From assembly GCF_010093045.1 (NCBI RefSeq), contig NZ_CP048115.1, positions 3,100,001 to 3,164,000 on the forward strand: a stretch of 64,000 nt of DNA, given 5' to 3'. The DNA comes from Mucilaginibacter sp. 14171R-50. Its GTDB lineage: Bacteria > Bacteroidota > Bacteroidia > Sphingobacteriales > Sphingobacteriaceae. This document shows positions 48,621 through 57,775 of this stretch, one piece after another. The notes under the pieces were generated by a model. It was given only the letters and a program-made list of their open reading frames with translations. It had not been told where the DNA came from and did not search any database. How positions within the stretch are numbered: the first letter of the stretch is position 1; every line of letters begins with the position of its first letter. Position numbers and translations under genes: made by a program.

Positions 48621-50047
48621 TCCTTATGGAACACGCTGTTCCACATGCGCTTCAGGAAACCCGGCCTGTCGCCAAGAGGCACATGGCTTGCATTTAATGG
48701 GTGCTCAATCATGTCCCCAAATTTTATCGAAAAGCCCAAATAGAAATCGGCGCCCGAGAACCCGGCGTTTTTATTGATCTGTGAATTGCTTTTGCGTGCA
48801 GCCCGCAGCAAACTTACCGACTGCATAACCCTATCGCTGCCAATATAAAACTCGATATTCGGCGATTTTACCATAAACTGCAGGCCCGCGCTAAATATGC
48901 CGTAATTATTGTACGATGTGGTCAGGGTGCCCACAAGGTTATTGTATTGCAACGGGTTAACCAGCGCGGCTGTATAGCCATCATAAAAAATCTCTTTTTG
49001 TAATACAGCGGTTGGCGAGTATTTAAAGCGCTTTTCATAATCCAGCCAAAACGATCTGTTGGCGCTTAGTTCTATTTTTCCGTTGGTGGGGCTGGTAAAG
49101 GCCTTTTCAACGTCGGCCGAGTGTACAATATCGTAAACGCTGCCATACAAATTATCCTCGCGGCGGTTACTGCTAATGGCCGGTGCAGTGCGCGTAGTGT
49201 TAAACTCGCCAACATTAGATTGTGCGCTCCAGTGTATAAAACCAACATCTTTTACATTAAACTGGATGTTGTAATTATCGCGTGTTTTAAAAATAGTACC
49301 AATACTTATTGAAGCCCCCGGGTTTTTAAAAGATGGGATAAGATCGTGCTTACTGAAACCGCCCGGTAAATAATTGTTGCGGTTGCGCCCCTGCAAGGTG
49401 ATGATGGCGGCATCATTGGCCCTGTCAAACGTAATATGCGACCCGTCTATTTGTAATTGCTGATATTGTATACCAAGCAGTGCGCTTAACTTTACACCAA
49501 AAGCAAAGCTTTTGCTTATTTTTTCGCGATAACTGGCGCTTATCTGGTGATAACTTTGATACGTATAATTACTATTAAATATGTTCGAATAATCGTCCCT
49601 GTCGAAATTTTGGCTGCCGGCAAGCAACAACAGCGTTTCGTCGGTAAACAGTCCACGGCCTTCACCACGGGTTTGGGTAGCAAAGCCTATTTCCTGGTTT
49701 CCGTCTAAACTGCTGAAAACCTTAAACATTATAGAGTATATGTTCGCGTTTGCGTTGGCCCTGCTAAATCGGCCTTCTTCTATTGTTAAGCCGGTGTTGA
49801 TGTACCTTCCGTCGAAAGCCCGGTTTTTTAGCGGCACTTGTGCGTTGCCTGTAAGATATAAATTGCTGTTAAAATTTGGGATAAAGAGGTTGAAAGCTAT
49901 TTTATTGCTTGTATCGGGGATAAAGGCGGCCTGGGCAGGGTTTTCGAACGAATCGTATAGTGTGCCAGTATTGTACTGAGAAAATTGCTGGCCAAAAGTT
50001 TCAACAGAAATGAATAGAAAACAAATTACCAGTAAAAAATTCTTCAT
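48617..50047 (-). CDS. DUF5723-like outer-membrane barrel protein
   Basis: 476 residues from ATG 50047, which opens with a signal peptide (MKNFLLVICFLFISVETFGQ); an extension to 50107 would precede it. The mature protein starts QFSQYNTGTLYDSFENPAQAAFIPDTSNKIAFNLFIPNFNSNLYLTGNA, close to the DUF5723 pattern, and continues with alternating hydrophobic strands, suggesting an outer-membrane barrel. The PorP-like opening hints at an OMP superfamily member, but no T9SS role is shown. It lies 114 bases downstream of a membrane-anchored protein gene on the same strand. Confidence 0.78.
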   Translation of the reverse strand: MKNFLLVICFLFISVETFGQQFSQYNTGTLYDSFENPAQAAFIPDTSNKIAFNLFIPNFNSNLYLTGNAQVPLKNRAFDGRYINTGLTIEEGRFSRANANANIYSIMFKVFSSLDGNQEIGFATQTRGEGRGLFTDETLLLLAGSQNFDRDDYSNIFNSNYTYQSYHQISASYREKISKSFAFGVKLSALLGIQYQQLQIDGSHITFDRANDAAIITLQGRNRNNYLPGGFSKHDLIPSFKNPGASISIGTIFKTRDNYNIQFNVKDVGFIHWSAQSNVGEFNTTRTAPAISSNRREDNLYGSVYDIVHSADVEKAFTSPTNGKIELSANRSFWLDYEKRFKYSPTAVLQKEIFYDGYTAALVNPLQYNNLVGTLTTSYNNYGIFSAGLQFMVKSPNIEFYIGSDRVMQSVSLLRAARKSNSQINKNAGFSGADFYLGFSIKFGDMIEHPLNASHVPLGDRPGFLKRMWNSVFHKD

Positions 50048-50161
50048 ACACGTTCCCGATGCCTGTTGCTTTATGGATGCCGGGGCAGCCTTGTAAAAAC
50101 TTTTCAAATATTTTAAGCTTTAACGTATTTGTTGTATTTAGGTTGTGTGATCGGGTGTTTT

Positions 50162-51760
50162 TTAATCGCTTTTTTTATTAACAACAGTATCCGGCTGATT
50201 TTGTAGTAAGCAAAAATTTGTATAAAAATTCTTGTCGGTTGCGGCAAACTGATACGATGCGGCGTAAAAATTCTTCCAGGATAACGGGTTGTTTTTATAT
50301 GCAGAATAATAATCGTCTGTTAACCCGTTCTTTAATATTTGCTGCGCGTTTTTGAAGTTCATGAAAAAGGCGACATTACTGCGCTCGGCCTGCAGATTGT
50401 CAAATTTTACATACTGCTGGGTTTTGTTCAAAAACTTACGGTTAAAATAAGTGTCGTTGTAACTATCCAGCTCTTTTATGCTGTTGGCTAATATCAGGTA
50501 ATTATCGATAACTCTGAAATATGGTTTTTTGAAAGCGCTGAAAACATCACCCAATAAAAAGTAGGGCACTTTTAAATAATTGAACTGCCCGGCATCATCA
50601 GTTATCATCCGGCTGATGTTGTTTACAAAGGGCTTAAGTTTTGAGCCGTTCTTTACCGATATAATGGCTATTCTTTCCTGGTAGCGGGTGGTTACAACGG
50701 CAAACTCGTTACCAAGCAAATTGGCAAACTCGCGTTGCAGGCTCAGGCCTGTTTCTGTTTTAATTTTAGCGAACAAAGCATCCTTTTCAGCATGCAGGCC
50801 GGCGTTGGTATAAAACTCAGACAGATCGGCGGAGAATTTAACAGGATCGGATACCGCCAGGTTTACGGCGTAAGCTGTTGTAGCCGGGTAAAGGTCTTTT
50901 AACTGGTTGGTTACCGGTTGTTGTTTAGTAAAAATGTTTAAATAAGTACCAGGCTTATTGGTTTGTATATTGCTATAACCGCTAAACATAATGGCATCAT
51001 TTTTAAAATTAAGGTTTAGCGCCGCTAACGCGGGCAGCAGCCTGAAAGGTTTAAAAATATCGGTATTGCTGTTTTTGAACAATTGCGAAAAAAGCGGCCC
51101 CAACCGTTGGTAATTGATATACAAATTGGCCAGCGAGTTTGAATTTTGCTGATCGGGCAGCAGCATAAACGCTTGTTTGTCGCGGTCGGCCTTGTAGTTG
51201 GCGTATAGGGTTATCAGCTCTTTTGAAAAGCTGCCCGAAAATATATTAGCATCAATGTTGATGATATAAAACCGTTTTTTTAACGAGTTAAAATAAATAT
51301 TATAGCCCCGCTTTTCGCCGATTTTTAAAGGGGTTATCAGCATGCCCGCTTTTTGCTTTGCAGCCAGATTATCAAAACGGGAAATGTCAAAATCCTTAGC
51401 CGCCGATGTGGTGAGCAGCAGGTCTGGCTGGTTAGTAGTTAAAGGGTGTACCGATATAAAAACATTACGTCCGTTGAACGATGTGCCAAGTTCGGCGCTC
51501 CCGAACAAAACCTTACGCACCGTATCAAGCTCGCTTATTTTTTGTCCGCCTATCAGGTTTTTGAGCAGATCATTGCCATTATAAATATCATAAAAACTTT
51601 TTTCGTTGGTAAATTCAAATACAACCGCCGCATTATCCGGAATGGTGCGTATAATATTACCGGCGTGCATACCAGAGGTATTTAAGTTTTTAAAATACTT
51701 AAAGGTTATAAATGCCGTTGCGGCAAGTAAAAATAGAGTAATAACTATTAATCGTTTCAT
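50162..51760 (-). CDS. membrane-anchored protein of unknown function
   Basis: 532 residues with one N-terminal hydrophobic segment (MKRLIVITLFLLAATAFITF) that anchors or exports it; the rest is periplasmic. After it comes IRTIPDNAAVVFEFTNEKSFYDIYN, a pattern seen in DUF3352-like proteins, and a long mixed alpha/beta region with little Cys or enzyme motifs. The C-terminus ends in a charged tail (VVNKKSD). I do not recognise a characterised family. It is on the same strand and 114 bases upstream of the DUF5723 gene, so the two may be expressed together; function unknown. Confidence 0.7.
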   Translation of the reverse strand: MKRLIVITLFLLAATAFITFKYFKNLNTSGMHAGNIIRTIPDNAAVVFEFTNEKSFYDIYNGNDLLKNLIGGQKISELDTVRKVLFGSAELGTSFNGRNVFISVHPLTTNQPDLLLTTSAAKDFDISRFDNLAAKQKAGMLITPLKIGEKRGYNIYFNSLKKRFYIINIDANIFSGSFSKELITLYANYKADRDKQAFMLLPDQQNSNSLANLYINYQRLGPLFSQLFKNSNTDIFKPFRLLPALAALNLNFKNDAIMFSGYSNIQTNKPGTYLNIFTKQQPVTNQLKDLYPATTAYAVNLAVSDPVKFSADLSEFYTNAGLHAEKDALFAKIKTETGLSLQREFANLLGNEFAVVTTRYQERIAIISVKNGSKLKPFVNNISRMITDDAGQFNYLKVPYFLLGDVFSAFKKPYFRVIDNYLILANSIKELDSYNDTYFNRKFLNKTQQYVKFDNLQAERSNVAFFMNFKNAQQILKNGLTDDYYSAYKNNPLSWKNFYAASYQFAATDKNFYTNFCLLQNQPDTVVNKKSD

Positions 51761-51859
51761 TACGTATTTACGTGTGCAATTTATGAGTAATTATTGATTG
51801 AACGATTGAAAATCGCTCACCTTTCACCTCATTTGGTTAACTTAGCCTTTTATATTTGC

Positions 51860-52246
51860 ATGAACAAACAAATCATCATTACGGCATCGCTGCTTGGCGC
51901 CCTGGCCGTTATTGCCGGTGCTTTTGGCGCGCACGCGTTAAAGGCCTCGTTATCTCCGTACCAGCTCGAAGTTTGGCATACAGCCGTGCAATACCAATTT
52001 TACCATGTGTTTGCCCTGCTGTTCCTGTCAACCTTTACACGTTTTAAAAACAAGGTTATTGTAAGCGCATATTACCTTTTTACCTTTGGCATCATATTGT
52101 TCTCAGGCTCGCTTTACCTGTTGGCCTGCCGCGATGTTTTAGGAATGCCTGGTTTATCGGCATTAGGCCCCGTAACACCAATAGGTGGTTTGCTGTTTAT
52201 TATAGGATGGGCGTTTTTAGCTTTCGCTGCTTTCAGAAACAAATAA
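51860..52246 (+). CDS. DUF423 small membrane protein
   Basis: 128-residue inner-membrane protein with four hydrophobic segments. The family signature is VIAGAFGAHALK near residues 18-30, followed by WHTAVQYQFYHVFALLFL and ALGPVTPIGGLLFIIGWAFLAFAA. Start ATG 51860 is chosen; the upstream TTG at 51794 adds 22 unsupported residues. Function is not known. A TATATTTG element (51851-51858) lies one base before the ATG. Four bases separate it from the priA gene. Confidence 0.92.
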   Translation: MNKQIIITASLLGALAVIAGAFGAHALKASLSPYQLEVWHTAVQYQFYHVFALLFLSTFTRFKNKVIVSAYYLFTFGIILFSGSLYLLACRDVLGMPGLSALGPVTPIGGLLFIIGWAFLAFAAFRNK

Positions 52247-52250
52247 ACCA

Positions 52251-54740
52251 ATGTTAGAATTTGCCGATGGCTTGCAGCCTACACGTAAAACACTTTTTGT
52301 TGAAGTGATTTTGCCCTTAGCTATAAGCCGTAATTATACTTACCGCGTGCCTTTTGAACTTAACAGCGCCATAGCTGCAGGTAAAAGGGTGGTGGTGCAG
52401 TTTGGCAAAAGCAAACTTTATACAGCCATAGTATTAAATATAACCGAGCTTGCGCCCCAAAAGTACGAGGCCAAATACATTATTGATATTTTAGATGAAC
52501 AGCCGGTAGTTACCCCTCGGCAGCTGCAGTTTTGGCATTGGCTTGCCGATTATTATATGTGCAACACAGGCGAGGTAATGAACGCGGCGCTTCCATCGGC
52601 GCTGAAACTGGCCAGCGAAACCCGGATCATACTGAATAAAGACTTTGAATACGACAAGTCGGCACTAAATGATAAAGAATTTCTGATAGCCGAAGCGCTG
52701 GATATACAGCCCGACCTTACCATAAGCGATATTGCGAAGCTGTTAGGGCAAAAAACGGTAATGCCTATCCTTAAATCGCTGTTCGAAAAAAATATCATCA
52801 ATATATCCGAAGAAGTAAACGAACGTTATAAACCCCGCAAACGCACTTATATAACGCTTAACCCGGCCTATCATAATCAGGATAACCTGCGCGAGCTGTT
52901 TGTTATTCTTGAAAAACGCGCCCCTAAACAGGCTGATGCCGTGCTGGCGTTCATCAAATTATCGCGTGGGCAAAAAGCGGTATCGAAAAGCGAACTGATA
53001 GAGGAAAGCGGTAGCGGCGACGCGAGCATCAGATCGCTGATAGAAAAAGAGGTTTTTTTTGCTGAGGATAAAACCGTTAGCCGGCTTGGCTACCATGAAG
53101 ATGAGGACCAGTTAAGCAATTTTGTATTAAGCCCGGCACAGCAAACAGCACTCGAAGCAACAAAAGAGCAGTTTTTGCAAAAAGATGTGGTGCTGCTGCA
53201 TGGTGTTACCTCATCGGGCAAAACGCAGATATATATAAAGCTGATAGAAGATATGATAGCGACCGGCAGGCAAGTGCTTTACCTGCTGCCCGAGATCGCT
53301 TTAACTACGCATATCATAGAGCGGCTACGGATATATTTTGGCGGGGCCATTGGCGTTTATCATTCGCGGTTCAACGATAACGAACGGGTAGAGGTTTGGC
53401 AAAAGGTGCTGAATAACGAATATAAAGTTGTGCTTGGCGCCCGTTCATCGGTGTTTTTGCCCTTTAGCGATCTGGGGCTGATAATTGTTGATGAAGAGCA
53501 CGAAACATCGTATAAACAGTTTGACCCGGCACCGCGCTACAACGCCCGCGATACTGCCATTTACCTGGCCAACATGTATAAAGGCAAGGTGTTATTGGGC
53601 TCGGCGACGCCATCATTCGAAACGTATTTTAACGCCCGGGGACATAAGTACGGCTTAGTTGAATTAACCGAGCGCTACGGTGGCGTGCAGTTGCCCTTAA
53701 TAGAGGTGGTAAGCATATCCGAAGAAACCAAACGCAAAACCATGCAATCGCATTTTAGCAGTGTGCTGATGCAGGATATACAGCTTGCGCTTGATCATAA
53801 AGAGCAGGTGATCCTGTTTCAGAACCGTCGGGGATATGCGCCCGTGCTCATGTGCAGGGTGTGCGCTTATACCCCAAAGTGCATTAATTGCGATGTGAGC
53901 CTAACTTACCATAAGCATACCCACAAGCTGCATTGCCATTACTGCGGGTACAAAGAAGATAACCCAACCGTTTGCCCTGCCTGCGGATCAACCAATTTAG
54001 AATATAAGGGCTTTGGCACAGAGAAAGTAGAAGACGAGCTGTCTGTACTGATGCCGGATGTTCGGCTGGCACGTATGGATCTTGATACCACACGTTCGCG
54101 TAACTCGCTGCAAAACATCCTGAACAACCTGGAAGAAAAAAAGATAGATATACTGGTGGGTACCCAGATGGTTGCCAAAGGCCTGGATTTTGCAGATGTA
54201 ACGGTTATTGGTATCATTAATGCCGACAGTTTGCTGAAGTACCCCGATTACCGGGCCAACGAACGCAGTTACCAGATGCTGGCGCAGGTTAGCGGCAGGG
54301 CAGGGCGCCGCGGGAAACAAGGCAAGGTGGTTATTCAAACCTACGACCCTAACCACCGGGTGATAAAACAAGTGATCGAAAATAATTACAGCGACCTGTA
54401 TTTTACCGAGATGGAGGAACGCAAAAGTTTTAAATATCCGCCTTATTTCCGCATCATTAGCCTGGATATCAAACACAAAAACGCCGAGATATTGTACAAC
54501 CAGGCCGAGTACCTGGCCGGCGAATTACGCAGCCATTTTGGCGACCGCGTTATTGGCCCCGAGGCGCCGCTTATCAATCGTATCCGCAATTATTACATTA
54601 AATCTATCATGCTTAAGTTCGAGCGTGATACCATTTCCATTGTTAAGGCAAAAGCCATTATCAGGGATGTTATTACAAATTTCCAAACCACCAAACTAAG
54701 CAAAGGCAGTATAATACAGCCTGATGTTGACCCTTACTAA
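52251..54740 (+). CDS. priA: primosomal protein N' (replication restart helicase)
   Basis: 829-residue superfamily 2 DNA helicase that reloads the replisome at stalled forks. N-terminal 3'-DNA-binding domain (VEVILPLAISRNYTYRVP), helicase motif I GVTSSGKTQ, motif II VDEEHETSYK, motif III GSATPSFET, and a Zn-binding module with four CxxC pairs (CRVCAYTPKCINC, CHYCGYKEDNPTVCPAC). Motifs V/VI GTQMVAKGLDFADVTVIG and QVSGRAGRRGKQG are intact. All parts are present. Starts 4 bases after the DUF423 stop. A decamer array follows its stop codon. Confidence 0.96.
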   Translation: MLEFADGLQPTRKTLFVEVILPLAISRNYTYRVPFELNSAIAAGKRVVVQFGKSKLYTAIVLNITELAPQKYEAKYIIDILDEQPVVTPRQLQFWHWLADYYMCNTGEVMNAALPSALKLASETRIILNKDFEYDKSALNDKEFLIAEALDIQPDLTISDIAKLLGQKTVMPILKSLFEKNIINISEEVNERYKPRKRTYITLNPAYHNQDNLRELFVILEKRAPKQADAVLAFIKLSRGQKAVSKSELIEESGSGDASIRSLIEKEVFFAEDKTVSRLGYHEDEDQLSNFVLSPAQQTALEATKEQFLQKDVVLLHGVTSSGKTQIYIKLIEDMIATGRQVLYLLPEIALTTHIIERLRIYFGGAIGVYHSRFNDNERVEVWQKVLNNEYKVVLGARSSVFLPFSDLGLIIVDEEHETSYKQFDPAPRYNARDTAIYLANMYKGKVLLGSATPSFETYFNARGHKYGLVELTERYGGVQLPLIEVVSISEETKRKTMQSHFSSVLMQDIQLALDHKEQVILFQNRRGYAPVLMCRVCAYTPKCINCDVSLTYHKHTHKLHCHYCGYKEDNPTVCPACGSTNLEYKGFGTEKVEDELSVLMPDVRLARMDLDTTRSRNSLQNILNNLEEKKIDILVGTQMVAKGLDFADVTVIGIINADSLLKYPDYRANERSYQMLAQVSGRAGRRGKQGKVVIQTYDPNHRVIKQVIENNYSDLYFTEMEERKSFKYPPYFRIISLDIKHKNAEILYNQAEYLAGELRSHFGDRVIGPEAPLINRIRNYYIKSIMLKFERDTISIVKAKAIIRDVITNFQTTKLSKGSIIQPDVDPY

Positions 54741-54750
54741 ATTTTCTTCC

Positions 54751-54820
54751 GAATCTTTCAAGTTCTTTCAATTTCTTTCAATTTCTTTCAATTTCTTTCA
54801 ATTTCTTTCAATTTTTTCCA
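54751..54820. repeat. decamer tandem repeat (ATTTCTTTCA)
   Basis: Seven 10-base units: four identical ATTTCTTTCA (54771-54810), preceded by GAATCTTTCA and AGTTCTTTCA and followed by ATTTTTTCCA. Pyrimidine-rich on the plus strand. It starts 10 bases after the priA stop. Confidence 0.85.
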
Positions 54821-55377
54821 ATAAAAACCGGTTAAGTATCATTAATTATTAGTGATACTTATGAAATATATTATTCATAAAATTATGTCGGGTAATTAAA
54901 GGTTTATAAATTGTTTTATATGGCAAGTCTATTTTCTTAAAGGCCTGTTTGCATACCCAGTATTGGGTATTTTTGCTTGTTAACGCCAAATCCTATTGTC
55001 GTTGATGGGTAATACGTATATATTTATCGAAGCTTAAATCCTTAATTATGAAACTATTGATACAAACATCACCCTCACGACATCGGTCCCCAAAGGTGTC
55101 TCATTGCTGCCCGATAAAAATTGCAAGGCAAATAACAGATCATTGTTAAAGTGATAGTGTCGGCATTATCAAATAAGGTTGGGTAAAATATCATACCGGC
55201 AGTATAACAAATATTGTTTGCATAATAATATTATGCGTGGGTGAAAACACCCTAAATATATGTGATTATAACTCGGCCCGCCAACACATATTGAACCTAC
55301 TTTTAATCCTGAAAATCCACCCTGTTAACCGGGTAATTTTAAAGCTAAAATGATACTTAAACCACACTTACACCATC
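54821..55377. other. gene-free interval upstream of the five-gene operon
   Basis: About 557 AT-rich bases. Short ORFs such as 55048-55149 (33 codons) have no support. I see no clear TAnnTTTG element, tRNA-like fold or terminator. It probably contains the promoter and leader of the operon that starts at 55378. Confidence 0.5.
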
Positions 55378-56730
55378 ATGAAACAAACTAACAAATTAAC
55401 TATTGTACTAAACTTGTTTTTAGGGCTGAGCTTTGCTGCGAATGCGCAGGCGCCTGCCGATAAACAAGCAGAGCTGAAATACCGTCGCAGCTCGTTACAC
55501 CTTATCCTGCTGGAATCAGAAGACTTTCCGCGTAAGGAGGTAGTAATGAAAGCCTACCACGAGGCCCCGTTCCCGGATAAATATAATAACCATGCAATTG
55601 ACGTAAATAGTGTGGACCCGACCCCATATGCGCTTACAGACGCGGAGAAAATCACAGCGGGTACCAAAAAAACCGGCATGGCTGCTTTGGGTGCTAACAT
55701 GTTAGCGGGCGCAACCGCGGGTATTGTTGATAAAGACGCGGCCGACATGCCGGTTATAACCGATAAGATCATTAAAGACAAAAAGATAGCCAACAAGTTA
55801 GTCGCCAAGTGGTTTAACCGCCAGGCCGATGGCTCTTTTGACATGAAGCTTGTTGGCGAGCGCGGATCGTATGACGCTACCGAAATGCAGGCAAACATTG
55901 CCAAGGGCAGCGCAAGGGGCACAGCCTCCTTATCAGACGCAGGTGAAGAGTTAATAGGCAACACCTTTGTTGTATTAACACGCCTTAAATTTATAAGTAA
56001 CGAACCTATTGCCGCTGCCATACGCGAGGTAGCCAAACTAAAAGCTAATAATTTACCTGCCATGTTCCAGCCGGCTGCATATAAGCTGCTGGATGTGGCC
56101 TATAATAAGGCTAAAGAAGGCTACTCGGTATGGACCACATCTTACCTGTACCGCCTGAAGTGGAACGACTCGATCGCAGCCGTTTTTTATAATGATATGT
56201 GGATGGAAAAGGGAAAGACAGATGCGAAGAAGAAAGCGGCTTTTGATAACAACAACCTGTTTCAGATGGAGTATATCGGCAGCGAGAAGTCAAGCAGCCT
56301 GGTTACTTTTTCGCTAAAGCAAACCCGTACCGAAGATCAGATTGTTGAACTGGCAACCGTGCGTAACGTTGAGCATGTTTTTGCCAAGCTGCAAAAAGCA
56401 TACGAAGTGTTTAAACCCAAAACACCTATATACTCCGGCGAACCCGTTACCGCTAAAATTGGTATGAAGGAGGGGCTTGAGGGCGGCGAAAAATTTGAAG
56501 TGCTGGAGCAAACCTTAGACCCTAAAACCGGCCTTACCACCTACGTAAAACGCGGTACCGTAACCGTGGATAAGAAGAAAATATGGGATAACAGGTTTAA
56601 CGCGGGCGAAGAAGTTTCGGAAAAGGACGAAAAAGACAAAAAGGATAAAAACCAGCCAGAACTTGACAGGACATACTTTAAAGGCGGTGGTAAATTTTAT
56701 GCCGGTATGCTTTTAAGACAGATAAAATAA
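55378..56730 (+). CDS. exported protein of unknown function, gene 1 of the five-gene operon
   Basis: 450 residues with a signal peptide (MKQTNKLTIVLNLFLGLSFAANAQA). The mature part opens with KYRRSSLHLILLESEDFPRKEVV, then an Ala/Gly-rich stretch (GMAALGANMLAGATAGIVDKDAADMP) and a regular region with SYDATEMQANIAKGSARGTA. The end is rich in Lys/Asp (EEVSEKDEKDKKDKNQPEL) before a short Gly-containing tail. There is no lipobox and no membrane segment beyond the signal. No family is recognised. First in a row of five same-strand genes spaced 11-16 bases apart, all exported. Confidence 0.8.
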   Translation: MKQTNKLTIVLNLFLGLSFAANAQAPADKQAELKYRRSSLHLILLESEDFPRKEVVMKAYHEAPFPDKYNNHAIDVNSVDPTPYALTDAEKITAGTKKTGMAALGANMLAGATAGIVDKDAADMPVITDKIIKDKKIANKLVAKWFNRQADGSFDMKLVGERGSYDATEMQANIAKGSARGTASLSDAGEELIGNTFVVLTRLKFISNEPIAAAIREVAKLKANNLPAMFQPAAYKLLDVAYNKAKEGYSVWTTSYLYRLKWNDSIAAVFYNDMWMEKGKTDAKKKAAFDNNNLFQMEYIGSEKSSSLVTFSLKQTRTEDQIVELATVRNVEHVFAKLQKAYEVFKPKTPIYSGEPVTAKIGMKEGLEGGEKFEVLEQTLDPKTGLTTYVKRGTVTVDKKKIWDNRFNAGEEVSEKDEKDKKDKNQPELDRTYFKGGGKFYAGMLLRQIK

Positions 56731-56743
56731 AACCAAATAAAAC

Positions 56744-57265
56744 ATGACAATGAAGAAATATACCACAATATGGATGCTGCTGCTGATAACTGGCTTTTCG
56801 TCGGCAGTTAACGCCCAAACAAACAAAAAGGCAAATGCCGATACCGAAGCATGGCGCTACGAACTGGAAGTAGCAGGCACTGGCGTACAGGGCACTTATC
56901 TTTTAAAAGTATGGTCGTATTCAAAAAAACCAAACGTGGCTATTGAGCAGGCTAAAAAGAATGCTGTGCACGGTATTATATTCAAAGGCTTTGCAGGCGA
57001 CCAGGGTATACTGGGCAAACCGCCGCTTACCACCAACTCCAACCTGGAGCAGGAGAAAGACGAATGGTTTAAAGAATTTTTTGCCGATGGGGGTAAATAC
57101 CAAAAATTTGTTTCGCTGGCAAGCGATGGTGCCGTAGCTGCCGAAGACCGGATGAAAGTTGGTAAGCAATACAAAATTGGTGTGCTGGTTTCTGTTAACG
57201 TAGCCCTGCTGCGTAAGGACCTGGAAGATGCAGGTATTATTAAATCATTAAGCGCAGGGTTTTAA
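56744..57265 (+). CDS. exported protein of unknown function, gene 2, related to gene 3
   Basis: 173 residues with signal peptide (MKKYTTIWMLLLITGFSSAVNAQ; Met-3 at 56750 is an equally good start). The mature protein shares a core with the next gene: AIEQAKKNAVHGIIFKGFAG here against AIEDAKRAAIRDILFSGLTEG there, followed in both by a phrase with FF (EWFKEFFADGGKYQKFV) and a C-terminal region of Val/Asn and Leu-Arg-Lys before GII. The pattern Ala-Lys-Lys-x-Ala-hydrophobic-x-x-hydrophobic-hydrophobic-F-x-G is a conserved helix. It resembles envelope proteins of the Lpp20/TolB-N type only loosely. No Cys. Confidence 0.72.
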   Translation: MTMKKYTTIWMLLLITGFSSAVNAQTNKKANADTEAWRYELEVAGTGVQGTYLLKVWSYSKKPNVAIEQAKKNAVHGIIFKGFAGDQGILGKPPLTTNSNLEQEKDEWFKEFFADGGKYQKFVSLASDGAVAAEDRMKVGKQYKIGVLVSVNVALLRKDLEDAGIIKSLSAGF

Positions 57266-57276
57266 AGTTTACTATT

Positions 57277-57759
57277 ATGAAGAAAAATTTACTGTACTTA
57301 AGCCTTGCCGCGTTGCTGGCATTTACCGGCTGCGCCGAGCAAAAGAAGTTAAACAGCAGCTACACCTATAAAACCCAGTGCCTGGGCGTTGAGTTCGACG
57401 GATCGCAGAACGTGATATCGTTTTCAGATAAGCGTAACAAAGAGGATGCTATTGAGGATGCAAAAAGGGCCGCTATACGTGATATACTGTTTAGCGGATT
57501 AACGGAAGGTAAACCGGAATGCGAGGTAAAGCCTGTGGTGACCGAAGCAAACGCCTACGTTAACCACGAAGCATATTTTACCCGGTTTTTTGCGAATGAT
57601 TACCGCCCGTTTGCAACTTTCAAAGAGGAGCGTGCAGGGCAAAAGGCAAAAAATCAAAAAGTGAAAAACGTGGCGCAAAGCACGGGCTATGTATTCAGCA
57701 TCAACCGACAGGGCTTAAAGCAAAAAATGATCTCTGACGGTATAATTCCTAATCAATAA
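57277..57759 (+). CDS. lipoprotein of unknown function, gene 3
   Basis: 160 residues with a lipoprotein signal (MKKNLLYLSLAALLAFTGCAEQ, Cys19). Gene 2 and gene 3 share the core motif listed for gene 2, so they are probably diverged paralogues. Differences: gene 3 is anchored as a lipoprotein and has an extra basic stretch (AGQKAKNQKVKNVAQ). The C-terminus ends LKQKMISDGIIPNQ against LLRKDLEDAGIIKSL in gene 2. Spacing to gene 2 is 11 bases and to gene 4 is 16 bases. Cell location: inner or outer membrane, not decided. Confidence 0.78.
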   Translation: MKKNLLYLSLAALLAFTGCAEQKKLNSSYTYKTQCLGVEFDGSQNVISFSDKRNKEDAIEDAKRAAIRDILFSGLTEGKPECEVKPVVTEANAYVNHEAYFTRFFANDYRPFATFKEERAGQKAKNQKVKNVAQSTGYVFSINRQGLKQKMISDGIIPNQ

Positions 57760-57775
57760 AACTCAACCCTTATAA

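Noticed and set aside
55048..55149. 33-codon ORF upstream of the five-gene operon
   Set aside because: No signal, no homology and poor codon pattern; length is expected by chance in this gap.
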